From Photobacterium kishitanii (GTDB lineage Bacteria; Pseudomonadota; Gammaproteobacteria; Enterobacterales; Vibrionaceae), in the NCBI RefSeq assembly GCF_003026355.1, contig NZ_PYON01000003.1, positions 124,001-188,000 of the forward strand: DNA of 64,000 bases, in the 5' to 3' direction. Positions 17,920-26,453 of the stretch are shown here, piece after piece (position 1 is the first letter of the stretch; every line of letters begins with the position of its first letter). The position numbers and the translations under genes are program-made. The notes under the pieces are model-generated. The model was not told the DNA's origin. It saw nothing but the letters and a program-made list of their open reading frames with translations, and did no database searches.

Positions 17920-18927
17920 ATGAAAGATAGTTTTCCTCGTCGTTTTGCTTATGAGATTTTAGCAAATATCAGATTTATTAAATATGGTATTAAAAATCCA
18001 AAATCTATAAAGTATAAAAATATGTTAAGTCCATTAACTGGTCGTTTTTGGAGTTATAGATATCAAGATGTTTGTGGTATCGAATCAGATAAGTATTTAT
18101 CTGAGCCTTTTTTTTATAATAGATTAGAGGCAAAAGTTAATGATTTTGGGCTAAATAAATTTCTTGATCACAAAGGTTATATTTCAAATATCTTAAATGG
18201 TAATACAGTTGCAATTATCGCAAATTGTATCGCTGGAACTATTTATGATAGTAATGATAAAGTTATCGAATTTAATGATTTAGTCTTATTGCTTGAACGA
18301 TCTGACCCAAAATTAGAATTTGTTATTAAACGGAGTATTGGGACCGGGGGAGGGAATGGTGTTGAAATTGGAGTTGCAAAGCATATTGTCCCATTTTTAA
18401 AGTCCTATTTTGATGAAAAATATGATTTTGTAATTCAACCAGTTATAACTCAGCATGATGATTTGGCTATTTTTAATCCATCATCAATTAATACTGTTAG
18501 GGTGATGAGTTTTTCTTATCATGGCAATGTCTATCCTATTTCAACAGTATTGAGAATGGGTAATGGCGGCCGCATAGATAATTCGGCAGCCGGTGGAGTA
18601 TCTATTGGTGTCGATAATACCGGTAAGTTACGTGATTTCGCTATTGATCACGATTTTAAAAAATACTATCAACATCCGGGAACATCAATTAATTTTTCAG
18701 ATGGTTATTTTATTCCTTATTTTAATGAGTTATTGGAACTTGTTAAAGATAAGCATAAATTTTTAAAAAGCCACGGTATCATTTCGTGGGATCTGACTGT
18801 TGATAATGACGGGAATATGTCAATTATCGAATATAATGCAGGTTGGGGAGAGATAAATTTCCATCAAGCAAATAACGGTCCCATATTTAAAAATCATATC
18901 AAATATATTAGATGTATTAATAAGTGA
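17920..18927 (+). CDS. Sugar-transfer-associated ATP-grasp protein, copy 2
   Basis: 335 residues, collinear with the preceding ATP-grasp protein and about half identical to it by eye. Shared blocks: KRSIGTGGG..VEIG, FNPSSINTVRVMS, GGRIDN.AAGG, KSHGIISWDLTVDNDG and IIEYNAGW. The metal-site end reads IIEYN where copy 1 has IIECN. All main ATP-grasp residues appear to be kept, so both copies look active; they may act on different substrates or add successive residues. It lies 9 bases before the TupA-like gene. Confidence 0.82.
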   Translation: MKDSFPRRFAYEILANIRFIKYGIKNPKSIKYKNMLSPLTGRFWSYRYQDVCGIESDKYLSEPFFYNRLEAKVNDFGLNKFLDHKGYISNILNGNTVAIIANCIAGTIYDSNDKVIEFNDLVLLLERSDPKLEFVIKRSIGTGGGNGVEIGVAKHIVPFLKSYFDEKYDFVIQPVITQHDDLAIFNPSSINTVRVMSFSYHGNVYPISTVLRMGNGGRIDNSAAGGVSIGVDNTGKLRDFAIDHDFKKYYQHPGTSINFSDGYFIPYFNELLELVKDKHKFLKSHGIISWDLTVDNDGNMSIIEYNAGWGEINFHQANNGPIFKNHIKYIRCINK

Positions 18928-18936
18928 GGTTGTAAC

Positions 18937-19809
18937 GTGGAAAGTCTAGAATTTAGATTGTTCTCCAAGATCATCTCTAAAATACCAATAAAGACACGAT
19001 TACAAATTTTATTTTTTCGCAAGTTTAAGCGATTTATTAATTTTGATAATCCTCGGACATATAACGAAAAAATTCAGTGTAAAAAGATTGCGGACCGCAG
19101 TGAATTATTAACGATTGGTGCTGATAAAATAAAAGCCAAGGAATTCGTTAAGAAAATTGTACCTGAATTATATTTACCCAAAATATTATGGATGGGTGAT
19201 TCTCCTGAGTCGCTTGATAATTTAGATTTATCAACGTTACCTCAGGACTACGTATATAAAGCTAACCATACTAGTCAGACGCTTGAAATTATTCGTCATG
19301 GTAATCATCTTTCTAAATCAAAGATGAAAGGGTTAGCAAAAGACTGGCTGAAAAAAGATCAGTCTGGTGCATTAGGTGAGTGGGCATATGAAAATATTCC
19401 ACCACGAGTATTTATTGAAGAATATCTTGAGTTTAATGGCCAGGAGCCAGACGATTACAAGTTATATGTTTTCAATGGTAAAGTTGGCTTCATTCAGTTA
19501 GATTCTGGTCGCTTTACAAGTATGACCCGTAACCTTTATGACACCAATTGGGAAGAACTTGGGTTTGAGTATCATCACCCTCGTCGTGATCCAGCTCCAT
19601 CAAGGCCGGAATATATTGATGAAATGATCCGTATTGCTGAAAAAATTGGTCAACGATACGATTTTGTTCGAGTCGATTTATATTTTTACAAAGGAAAAGT
19701 AACGTTTAGTGAACTGACTATGTATTCAGCATCAGGGTTTTTAACTATGCCTGATGATTGGGATCTAAAAATCGGTGATCTATGGACACAAAATTATAAG
19801 GTGAAATAA
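18937..19809 (+). CDS. TupA-like ATP-grasp protein
   Basis: 290 residues matching the TupA-like ATP-grasp family, named after a Bacillus protein of teichuronopeptide synthesis. Diagnostic parts: RTYNEKIQ near residue 43-50, VYKANHTSQT (binding lysine), FIEEYLEFNGQEPDDYKLYVFNG split by one residue change, and the C-terminal YDFVRVDLYFYKGKVTFSEL with the metal ligands. The GTG start at 18937 is preceded by TGAGG. It follows ATP-grasp copy 2 by 9 bases, and its stop overlaps the next ATG by one base, so it is translationally linked to the uronate epimerase gene. Likely chemistry is amide-bond formation on a uronate-containing glycan or its precursor (inference). Confidence 0.84.
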   Translation: MESLEFRLFSKIISKIPIKTRLQILFFRKFKRFINFDNPRTYNEKIQCKKIADRSELLTIGADKIKAKEFVKKIVPELYLPKILWMGDSPESLDNLDLSTLPQDYVYKANHTSQTLEIIRHGNHLSKSKMKGLAKDWLKKDQSGALGEWAYENIPPRVFIEEYLEFNGQEPDDYKLYVFNGKVGFIQLDSGRFTSMTRNLYDTNWEELGFEYHHPRRDPAPSRPEYIDEMIRIAEKIGQRYDFVRVDLYFYKGKVTFSELTMYSASGFLTMPDDWDLKIGDLWTQNYKVK

Positions 19810-20816
19810 TGAAATATTTAGTGACTGGTGCTGCAGGTTTTATAGGCGCAAAAGTAAGTGAAGAATTATTAAAAAAAGGTCATGACGTTGTTGGTATTGA
19901 TATCATCAATGATTATTATGACGTTGCGTTAAAAGAATCACGCTTAGCACCACTACTAAAAGACAGTAGATTTGTCTTCAAGAAAATTGATATTGCTCAT
20001 TCTCAAGATGTACTTGATTTATTTGCTGCCGAAAAATTTGATCGCGTTGTTCACCTTGCTGCTCAAGCTGGTGTGCGTTATTCGATTGAAAATCCAATGG
20101 CATATGCCGATAGTAACCTTGTAGGTCACCTGAATATTTTAGAAGGTTGCCGTCATAATAATGTTGCTCACCTTGTTTATGCATCATCAAGTTCAGTATA
20201 TGGCCTTAATGCGAAAACACCATTCTCAACTGCAGATACTGTTGATCACCCTGTTTCACTTTATGCTGCGACTAAAAAATCGAATGAGTTAATGGCTCAC
20301 TCGTACTCGCATTTGTACAATATGCCGACCACTGGATTACGTTTCTTTACTGTTTATGGTCCTTGTGGTCGTCCAGACATGGCACCCTATATTTTCACCA
20401 AGAAAATTTTGGATGGCGAAACTATTGATATTAACAATAATGGTGATATGTGGCGTGATTTCACTTACATTGATGATATTGTTGAAGGCGTTATTCGTAT
20501 TGCAGATGTTATCCCTACTCGTAATGATCAGTGGACGGTTGAAGAAGGAACGCCAGCTTCAAGTTCTGCGCCGTACAGTGTTTATAACATCGGTCACGGG
20601 AGCCCAATTAATTTGATGGACTTTATTAAAGCCATCGAAGCTGAATTAGGTATTGAAGCCACTAAGAATTTCCGTGGCATGCAACCTGGTGATGTGTACC
20701 AAACTTACGCTGATACGCAAGACTTATTCAAAGCAACTGGCTATACCCCTAAAGTAGGCGTTAAAGAAGGCGTTGCGAACCTCGTTCGTTGGTATAAAGA
20801 ATTTTATAATAAGTGA
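19809..20816 (+). CDS. UDP-glucuronate 4-epimerase-like NAD-dependent epimerase
   Basis: 335-residue extended short-chain dehydrogenase. The N-terminal Rossmann motif is VTGAAGFIG (residues 4-12), the catalytic pair is Y152-x3-K156 (YAATK), and the C-terminal region GLRFFTVYGPCGRPDMA with DMWRDFTYIDD is typical of enzymes converting UDP-GlcA to UDP-GalA. It overlaps the TupA-like gene by one base (TAATG). With the UDP-glucose dehydrogenase two genes on, it provides a route from UDP-Glc to UDP-GlcA to UDP-GalA. Base composition here returns to that of the flanks. Confidence 0.9.
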   Translation: MKYLVTGAAGFIGAKVSEELLKKGHDVVGIDIINDYYDVALKESRLAPLLKDSRFVFKKIDIAHSQDVLDLFAAEKFDRVVHLAAQAGVRYSIENPMAYADSNLVGHLNILEGCRHNNVAHLVYASSSSVYGLNAKTPFSTADTVDHPVSLYAATKKSNELMAHSYSHLYNMPTTGLRFFTVYGPCGRPDMAPYIFTKKILDGETIDINNNGDMWRDFTYIDDIVEGVIRIADVIPTRNDQWTVEEGTPASSSAPYSVYNIGHGSPINLMDFIKAIEAELGIEATKNFRGMQPGDVYQTYADTQDLFKATGYTPKVGVKEGVANLVRWYKEFYNK

Positions 20817-20820
20817 TCCC

Positions 20821-21933
20821 ATGGCGAAGATAGCTATATCTGCCAATACGAGTTGGTATTTATTTAATTTTAGAAAGAACACTATATTAGCGTTAATCGA
20901 AGCTGGTCATACAGTGACGGCGATTGCTCCTCGAGATGATTATTCAATAAAGCTTGAACAATTAGGGGCGCGATTCATTGATATTGATATTGATCAGGGT
21001 GGCACGAACCCGGTTAACGATACTAAAACTTTTTTTGCGTTTAATAGTATTTTCAAGGCTGAAAAGTTTGACGTTGTACTAAACTTTACCCCTAAAAATA
21101 ATATTTATGGCACCGTAGCGGCATCTAAAAATGGCACGAAAGTCATTAACAATATTGCCGGTCTAGGCATTATTTTTATTAACGAAAATTTGACAGCAAA
21201 AATTGCACGCGGCTTATATAAATTTAGTCAACGTCGTGCAGATAAAATTTTCTTTCAAAACGAAGATGATCGCGGATTATTTATTGATAATAAGTTGGCG
21301 GATATTTCAAAGACGGATCGTTTACCTGGTTCTGGTGCCGATCTCTCACGCTTTGCAATATCACCAGCGGCTGACGATGGCGTGGTGAGCTTTTTATTAG
21401 TAGCACGGATGCTGTATGACAAAGGTATTGGTCATTATGTTGAAGCTGCTCGTGAATTGAAGCAACGCTATGGCGATAAAGTACAATTTAATTTACTTGG
21501 CTTTCTCGATGTCAATAATCCTTCAGCAGTGTCAAAAGCTGAAATGCAAGTATGGGTTGATGAAGGTATTGTTAACTATCTTGGTTTTTCAGATAAGGTC
21601 GAAGAAGAGATTGCTAAAGTAGATTGCATGGTATTACCTTCTTTTTATCGTGAAGGTGTTCCGAAGTCATTACTTGAAGCGGGTGCAATGGGAAAGCCGA
21701 TTGTTACAACAGATAATGTTGGTTGCCGCGAAACTGTCGATCATGGTGTAAACGGCTATCTTTGTCAGACACGATCAACAGTAAGCCTAGTGGAAATGCT
21801 CACTAAAATGATTGAGCAAACTCACCAAGAACGTCTTAATATGGGCTTAGCGAGTCGCCAGAAAATCGAAAATGAATTCGATGAAAAGATTATAATTAAC
21901 AAGTATTTAACAGCCATTGAAAGTATTATCTAA
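20821..21933 (+). CDS. Glycosyltransferase family 4 (PglA-like)
   Basis: 370 residues. ATG 20821, four bases after the epimerase stop, is preferred; an in-frame upstream start at 20773 would lie inside the epimerase gene. N-terminal [15 protein letters not shown] and C-terminal [19 protein letters not shown], then [19 protein letters not shown], are typical of GT4 enzymes that add an early sugar to undecaprenyl-linked acceptors. It ends 10 bases before ugd. A second-sugar transfer after WecA is plausible but not shown. Confidence 0.87.
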   Translation: MAKIAISANTSWYLFNFRKNTILALIEAGHTVTAIAPRDDYSIKLEQLGARFIDIDIDQGGTNPVNDTKTFFAFNSIFKAEKFDVVLNFTPKNNIYGTVAASKNGTKVINNIAGLGIIFINENLTAKIARGLYKFSQRRADKIFFQNEDDRGLFIDNKLADISKTDRLPGSGADLSRFAISPAADDGVVSFLLVARMLYDKGIGHYVEAARELKQRYGDKVQFNLLGFLDVNNPSAVSKAEMQVWVDEGIVNYLGFSDKVEEEIAKVDCMVLPSFYREGVPKSLLEAGAMGKPIVTTDNVGCRETVDHGVNGYLCQTRSTVSLVEMLTKMIEQTHQERLNMGLASRQKIENEFDEKIIINKYLTAIESII

Positions 21934-21943
21934 GAGAGATTTG

Positions 21944-23110
21944 ATGAAAATTACTATTGCAGGTACAGGCTATGTAGGTCTGTCAAATGCCATGCTATTG
22001 GCACAAAACAACGATGTTATTGCAGTTGATATTATCGAAGAAAAAGTAAATCTTCTTAATAATAAAAAATCACCGATTGTTGACCGCGAAATTGAATATT
22101 TTCTAGAAAATAAAGAACTTAGCTTTGTTGCAACGCTTGATAAGCAAATGGCTTACAAGGATGCTGAATATGTTATTATTGCAACGCCAACAGATTACGA
22201 TAGCGTTAATAACTATTTCAATACTTCTTCTGTAGAAGCTGTGATTCAAGATGTGTTAGCGATTAATCCTGATGCTGTAATGATTATTAAATCAACAGTG
22301 CCAGTTGGTTATACTAAAGAAGTTAAAGAAAAGTTTGGCTGCGATAATATTATATTCTCGCCTGAGTTCTTACGTGAAGGCCGTGCACTATACGATAACT
22401 TATATCCATCACGCATCATTGTTGGCGAGCAAAGCGAACGCGCAATGGTCTTTGCTCAGTTATTGCAGCAAGGTGCTATTAAAGAAGATATAGAAGTACT
22501 GTTTACTGACTCAACAGAAGCAGAAGCAGTGAAACTATTCTCAAACACTTATTTAGCAATGCGTGTGGCTTACTTTAATGAGTTAGATACTTATGCTGAA
22601 ACCAATAATTTGAATGCGCGCCAAATCATTGAAGGTGTTGGCTTAGACCCTCGAATTGGTAATCACTACAATAATCCATCATTTGGTTATGGCGGCTACT
22701 GTTTACCAAAAGATACTAAGCAGTTACGTGCTAACTATAAAAATGTACCTAATAGTATTATTGGTGCAATTGTTGATGCTAATACAACTCGTAAAGACTT
22801 TATTGCTGATTCTATTATTAGCCGTAATCCAAAGCGTGTCGGTATATATCGTCTTATTATGAAGTCTGGATCTGATAATTTCCGCGCTTCAAGTATTCAA
22901 GGTATTATGAAGCGTATTAAAGCTAAAGGTATTGAGGTTGTTATTTATGAGCCAGTACTTGCAGACGCTGAATTTTTCCACTCTAAAGTTATTAAAGATT
23001 TAAACCAATTTAAACAAGAGTGTGATGTTATTGTTTCTAATCGTATGGCTGAAGAATTGAGTGATGTAGCTGACAAAGTTTATACTCGCGATATATTCCA
23101 AGAAGATTAA
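21944..23110 (+). CDS. ugd: UDP-glucose 6-dehydrogenase
   Basis: 388 residues. Oxidises UDP-glucose to UDP-glucuronate with two NAD+. The ATG at 21944 gives [19 protein letters not shown], the N-terminal NAD-binding motif, and has AGAGAG before it; an in-frame start at 21917 would overlap the GT gene. The catalytic cysteine is C253 in [19 protein letters not shown] is also present. The length is that of the short Ugd form common in Vibrionaceae and enterobacteria. It supplies the precursor for the epimerase two genes upstream. Confidence 0.95.
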   Translation: MKITIAGTGYVGLSNAMLLAQNNDVIAVDIIEEKVNLLNNKKSPIVDREIEYFLENKELSFVATLDKQMAYKDAEYVIIATPTDYDSVNNYFNTSSVEAVIQDVLAINPDAVMIIKSTVPVGYTKEVKEKFGCDNIIFSPEFLREGRALYDNLYPSRIIVGEQSERAMVFAQLLQQGAIKEDIEVLFTDSTEAEAVKLFSNTYLAMRVAYFNELDTYAETNNLNARQIIEGVGLDPRIGNHYNNPSFGYGGYCLPKDTKQLRANYKNVPNSIIGAIVDANTTRKDFIADSIISRNPKRVGIYRLIMKSGSDNFRASSIQGIMKRIKAKGIEVVIYEPVLADAEFFHSKVIKDLNQFKQECDVIVSNRMAEELSDVADKVYTRDIFQED

Positions 23111-23253
23111 TTATAATAACAATCAATGAGTTTTTATCTTGGTATTAATTTAATTGATTAATGATCGCAATTAACTGAAACAGTAGGGAATTAAATGTTC
23201 GCTATTGTTTCTTTTTATTTGCGGAATGTATACGATTTAAAAAAGTGTTTGTT

Positions 23254-24333
23254 ATGTTTACTGGATATTGTTTTATATTTATCTCATCATTGATATTTTT
23301 ATTTGTGATGAGAGTTATAGCAAAATTTGTTGGTTTAGTGGATAAGCCTAATGAGCGAAAACATCATAAAGGAGCAATTCCTTTAGTTGGTGGTATTTCT
23401 ATTTTTGCTGCTATATCAGTTACCTTTTTATCATTTCTACCCCATACCCGCGATTTATATTTATATTTAAGCTGTGCTTTAGTGCTGATTATTCTTGGGG
23501 CATTTGATGATCGTTTAGATATAAGTTTTAAAATACGCTTAATTGTTCAAGCAGCTATTTCTCTCGCCATGATTGTGATTGGCGGACATAGCTTACATAA
23601 TCTTGGCTTTTTAATGGGTAGTGAAACGATTCATTTATCGGCTTTCATCAGTTATATTATTACTGTTATTGGTGTTATTGGTGCAATCAATGCATTTAAT
23701 ATGGTTGATGGTATTGATGGGTTATTAGGTGGGTTAGCTGCGGTTACTATTGGTTCGATGGGCGTTGTTTTCTACTTATCTGGTAATACTTACTTAAGTA
23801 CAGTTTGTGGCTTGATTGTGGTAGCGATCATTCCTTATATCATGCTTAATCTTGGTATTCCATTTGGCTCTAAAGCAAAAGTCTTTATGGGTGATGCTGG
23901 TAGTATGTTTATCGGTTTTACCGTTGTATGGTTATTGATTAAAGCAACTCAAGATCCTGCGTCATATGCTTTTAAGCCTGTATCTGCATTATGGCTTATT
24001 GCGATCCCATTAATGGATATGGCTACAATCATGATTCGTCGTATTCGTAAAGGCCAGTCACCATTCAAGCCGGATCGTGAGCATCTACATCATATTTTTC
24101 AACGTCTTGGATTATCATCACGTCAGACATTATTAACTATTTGTTCAATGGCATTAGTGTGTTCTGTGATTGGTCTATGGAGTGATTATATTGGTATTTC
24201 AGAATCAACAATGTTCGTTGCTTTCTTAGTGATGTTTGTGTGTTACTTTACTGCAATTAGTCATATTTTTCGTATTGTGACTTTTGTTCGTAACATACTG
24301 GGTATCAAAACGCATAAATCAAGATCTCGTTAA
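23254..24333 (+). CDS. wecA: WecA-type undecaprenyl-phosphate sugar-1-phosphate transferase
   Basis: 359-residue integral membrane protein with about 11 helices, of the polyprenyl-phosphate HexNAc-1-phosphate transferase family. Key motifs: VDKPNERKHHKG near the N-terminus, GAFDDRLD, NAFNMVDGIDG, VFMGDAGSM and the H-motif REHLHHIFQRLG. It starts repeat-unit synthesis by moving sugar-1-phosphate (GlcNAc in WecA proper) to undecaprenyl phosphate. The start is uncertain: ATG 23254 is used, with GTG 23245 in frame; neither has a good Shine-Dalgarno. It is the last gene of the locus, before a hairpin and tRNA-Arg. Confidence 0.9.
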   Translation: MFTGYCFIFISSLIFLFVMRVIAKFVGLVDKPNERKHHKGAIPLVGGISIFAAISVTFLSFLPHTRDLYLYLSCALVLIILGAFDDRLDISFKIRLIVQAAISLAMIVIGGHSLHNLGFLMGSETIHLSAFISYIITVIGVIGAINAFNMVDGIDGLLGGLAAVTIGSMGVVFYLSGNTYLSTVCGLIVVAIIPYIMLNLGIPFGSKAKVFMGDAGSMFIGFTVVWLLIKATQDPASYAFKPVSALWLIAIPLMDMATIMIRRIRKGQSPFKPDREHLHHIFQRLGLSSRQTLLTICSMALVCSVIGLWSDYIGISESTMFVAFLVMFVCYFTAISHIFRIVTFVRNILGIKTHKSRSR

Positions 24334-24359
24334 TTAGTCAATACTATCCCAGAAACGAC

Positions 24360-24395
24360 AAAGGCTTAGCAATCGAAGATTACTAAGCCTTTGTT
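24360..24395. terminator. Bidirectional hairpin between wecA and tRNA-Arg
   Basis: Perfect 10-bp stem AAAGGCTTAG / CTAAGCCTTT with a 13-base loop. It lies 26 bases after wecA on the plus strand and 8 bases beyond the tRNA 3' end on the minus strand, where TTTGTCGTTT follows the stem. It probably serves both. Confidence 0.7.
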
Positions 24396-24400
24396 AAATA

Positions 24401-24477
24401 TGGCGCTCCCTGCTGGAGTCGAACCAGCGGCCTTCCCCTTAGGAGGGGGACGCTCTATCCATCTGAGCTAAGGGAGC
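24401..24477 (-). tRNA. tRNA-Arg (anticodon CCT)
   Basis: 77 bases on the minus strand with encoded CCA. Acceptor stem GCTCCCT / AGGGAGC, anticodon arm TCCCC-CTCCTAA-GGGGA (anticodon CCT, reading AGG) and T arm GCTGG-TTCGACT-CCAGC. All stems pair fully. It marks the right edge of the polysaccharide locus. Confidence 0.95.
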
Positions 24478-24523
24478 ATTCGCACAGTATACGCGAAAAT
24501 TAGCAGAGTTTAAGAAAATAGTA

Positions 24524-25660
24524 TCATTGATTCAACTGCTTGGTTAGTAAATCACCAGGTTGGATACTTGAAGCCAGTTGTGGTTGGTTAACGCGAAGTT
24601 CTGCCGACTTTTCATAGACGCGATCAACGGTTAAGGTAATTGCGGTTTCAACCATGCGATTACGTGGAATTCCCTTTTGATCGATAAACCCAGCACTATG
24701 CCATAATTTAAGTTGATCGCCATTCCGTACGCCATGTACTCGGCCAACATTGATTTGAGCCACACCCTGATGAATATTAATGATTTCAGGCAAGCTAGCA
24801 CGACACGAAAGTGCACTTTCAATATCAAGCATCATATTTTGAGTAATGCGCTGAATACTTTGGCCATAGGGTGAGACCCAAAAACGTGCGCTTTTAGTAT
24901 CAACATGACTTGTGCGAGCAAAAGGCCATAAGCCAATATCACGGTAGCTATTTTGATAGATCATTTCACCGGTTTTGCCATCCATAATATCTAAGCTAAC
25001 AGCAAACTGACGGTTAATGGTGTCAGCTTGTAATAAGTGATCATCAACGGTGGCTGAAATATCAGTGATCTCGCCACTGACTAAATATTGTGCGTCATTA
25101 TCTTCAGCTAGCATCATCATGGCATCGGCATGATTGGCGCTAAAAGGGACTTGAGTAATTCCCGTAACTAAAAAACTTTGTGAACGTCGCTGAATGTTTT
25201 TTTGTAATACTGTTGAAAAATCTTCACCTAATCGATAAATACTCCCCATTGCCGCCTGTTGAGGCTCTGCTAGTGAAAACCTCCCCAGTAATAATCCTTT
25301 CTTATATTGTACCTTGTGGCAACTTTTTGCCGAAGGGTAAATATCTATTCTGGCTGTGACATACATTTTGCCGCCAGCATCTTTTTGTTCTAGCACACTG
25401 ATATGCCGAATCTCATTGCCACTAAAGCGGTATTGTTGCCGATCTTCTTGTAAATAAGTTTTGAGCTGCGGTAGGCTCGCAATCTCACCGCCAGTAAATG
25501 TCATCGCTTGAAATACAGCATTCTCTAACGCATTCACTCGTGCTGTGGCTTTACTTTCAAGAATGATTGCTTCGCCTGTCACTTGTACCCATTGCGCGTT
25601 ACTGGAGTTTGAGATCAGTAGGCACAATGCGCTCAAACAGATTAATATTTTTTTATTCAT
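24524..25660 (-). CDS. flgT: Flagellar H-ring protein FlgT
   Basis: 378 residues. FlgT builds the H-ring around the LP-ring of the sodium-driven polar motor in vibrios and is needed to place the T-ring and stator. The ATG at 25660 gives a signal peptide (MNKKILICLSALCLL to about SNA), then WVQVTGEAIILESKATARVNAL split over the LPP20/FlgP-like N domain, a middle domain, and a C-terminal SH3-like domain. A further upstream start (25804) lacks signal character. It is divergent from flgO-flgP, which act in the same structure. A sigma54-type site lies about 55 bases before the ATG. Confidence 0.92.
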   Translation of the reverse strand: MNKKILICLSALCLLISNSSNAQWVQVTGEAIILESKATARVNALENAVFQAMTFTGGEIASLPQLKTYLQEDRQQYRFSGNEIRHISVLEQKDAGGKMYVTARIDIYPSAKSCHKVQYKKGLLLGRFSLAEPQQAAMGSIYRLGEDFSTVLQKNIQRRSQSFLVTGITQVPFSANHADAMMMLAEDNDAQYLVSGEITDISATVDDHLLQADTINRQFAVSLDIMDGKTGEMIYQNSYRDIGLWPFARTSHVDTKSARFWVSPYGQSIQRITQNMMLDIESALSCRASLPEIINIHQGVAQINVGRVHGVRNGDQLKLWHSAGFIDQKGIPRNRMVETAITLTVDRVYEKSAELRVNQPQLASSIQPGDLLTKQLNQ

Positions 25661-25673
25661 AAAAGACCAGTTT

Positions 25674-25689
25674 AGGTATGTTTTTTGCT
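25674..25689 (+). promoter_or_regulatory. Putative sigma54 promoter for flgO-flgP
   Basis: AGGTATGTTTTTTGCT keeps the GG (-24) and GC (-12) doublets at the exact 12-base spacing. The -26 T and CAC are not conserved. It lies about 120 bases before the flgO start. Confidence 0.5.
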
Positions 25690-25715
25690 TTAATCGAGAC
25701 ATAGCCGTAAAGGAA

Positions 25716-25731
25716 TGCAAAGAGTGTTCCC
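25716..25731 (-). promoter_or_regulatory. Putative sigma54 promoter for flgT
   Basis: On the minus strand GGGAACACTCTTTGCA fits TGGCAC-N5-TTGCA with GG and GC at the right distance. The predicted start would be near 25705, about 45 bases before the flgT ATG. Confidence 0.55.
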
Positions 25732-25806
25732 AATTGGTGTTTATCATTAAAGAAATTGTGTTTGTGAACGATATATTTTTTATCACGCGTATCGAGAGTG
25801 GCAAAA

Positions 25807-26442
25807 ATGAACAATATTATACTGGTGGTGTGTGCGCTGTTATTAACAGCCTGTGCAGCACCCCAAGTTTATAACGGTAAAGAGCAATTTTCCTCAGCAG
25901 GGTATTCATTAACAACAACGCCACGCCATACAGTTGATTACTTTGTTGAAGGCCTTACTAATCAGTTGATTGAATCAAATCAATATTTAACCGCCAGTAC
26001 TCCTTTAGCGGTGACTTCATTTGTTGATTTGCAAGATATGGGAGCAACTAATTGGCTCGGAAATGTCGTCAGTGAAAACTTTATGTTTCAAATGCAGCAG
26101 CGCGGTTTTACGGTGGTTGATTATAAGTCAACAGGCGTGATTAAAGTCACTCGTAATGGTGATTTTAGTATTAGTCGAAATTGGCAAGAGCTATCTGCAC
26201 AACAGCCTGTTGACTATGTACTTACTGGTACCATGTTACGTCAAAGTGGGGGGGTGTTGGTGAATGCACGTATTATTGGTATGCGATCGCACGTAGTGAT
26301 TGCCACCGCGCAAGGCTTTTTACCTGCTGAGCGTATTGGGCGTGATTTAGACTTCATGAATAAGATTCAACTTCGTAATGGCGTGATTATGCGTACTGAA
26401 CTACAACAGCCGACTACTAATAATGTGGTACTGCGACCTTAA
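25807..26442 (+). CDS. flgO: Flagellar outer-membrane lipoprotein FlgO
   Basis: 211 residues with a lipoprotein signal peptide; the lipobox is LLTAC with Cys16. The body has the FlgO pattern (FVEGLTNQLIESNQYL, then ITSF-like VTSFVDLQDM, FMFQMQQRGFTVVDYK). In V. cholerae FlgO is an outer-membrane lipoprotein linked to the outer flagellar ring and motility. ATG 25807 is favoured over an in-frame GTG at 25798. It is followed 11 bases later by flgP. Confidence 0.9.
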   Translation: MNNIILVVCALLLTACAAPQVYNGKEQFSSAGYSLTTTPRHTVDYFVEGLTNQLIESNQYLTASTPLAVTSFVDLQDMGATNWLGNVVSENFMFQMQQRGFTVVDYKSTGVIKVTRNGDFSISRNWQELSAQQPVDYVLTGTMLRQSGGVLVNARIIGMRSHVVIATAQGFLPAERIGRDLDFMNKIQLRNGVIMRTELQQPTTNNVVLRP

Positions 26443-26453
26443 GGATAAGCTCA

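Noticed and set aside
7538..24477. Integrative island with attachment sites at the two tRNA genes
   Set aside because: No integrase, no direct repeat of either tRNA 3' end and no mobility gene were found, so only a variable locus is claimed.
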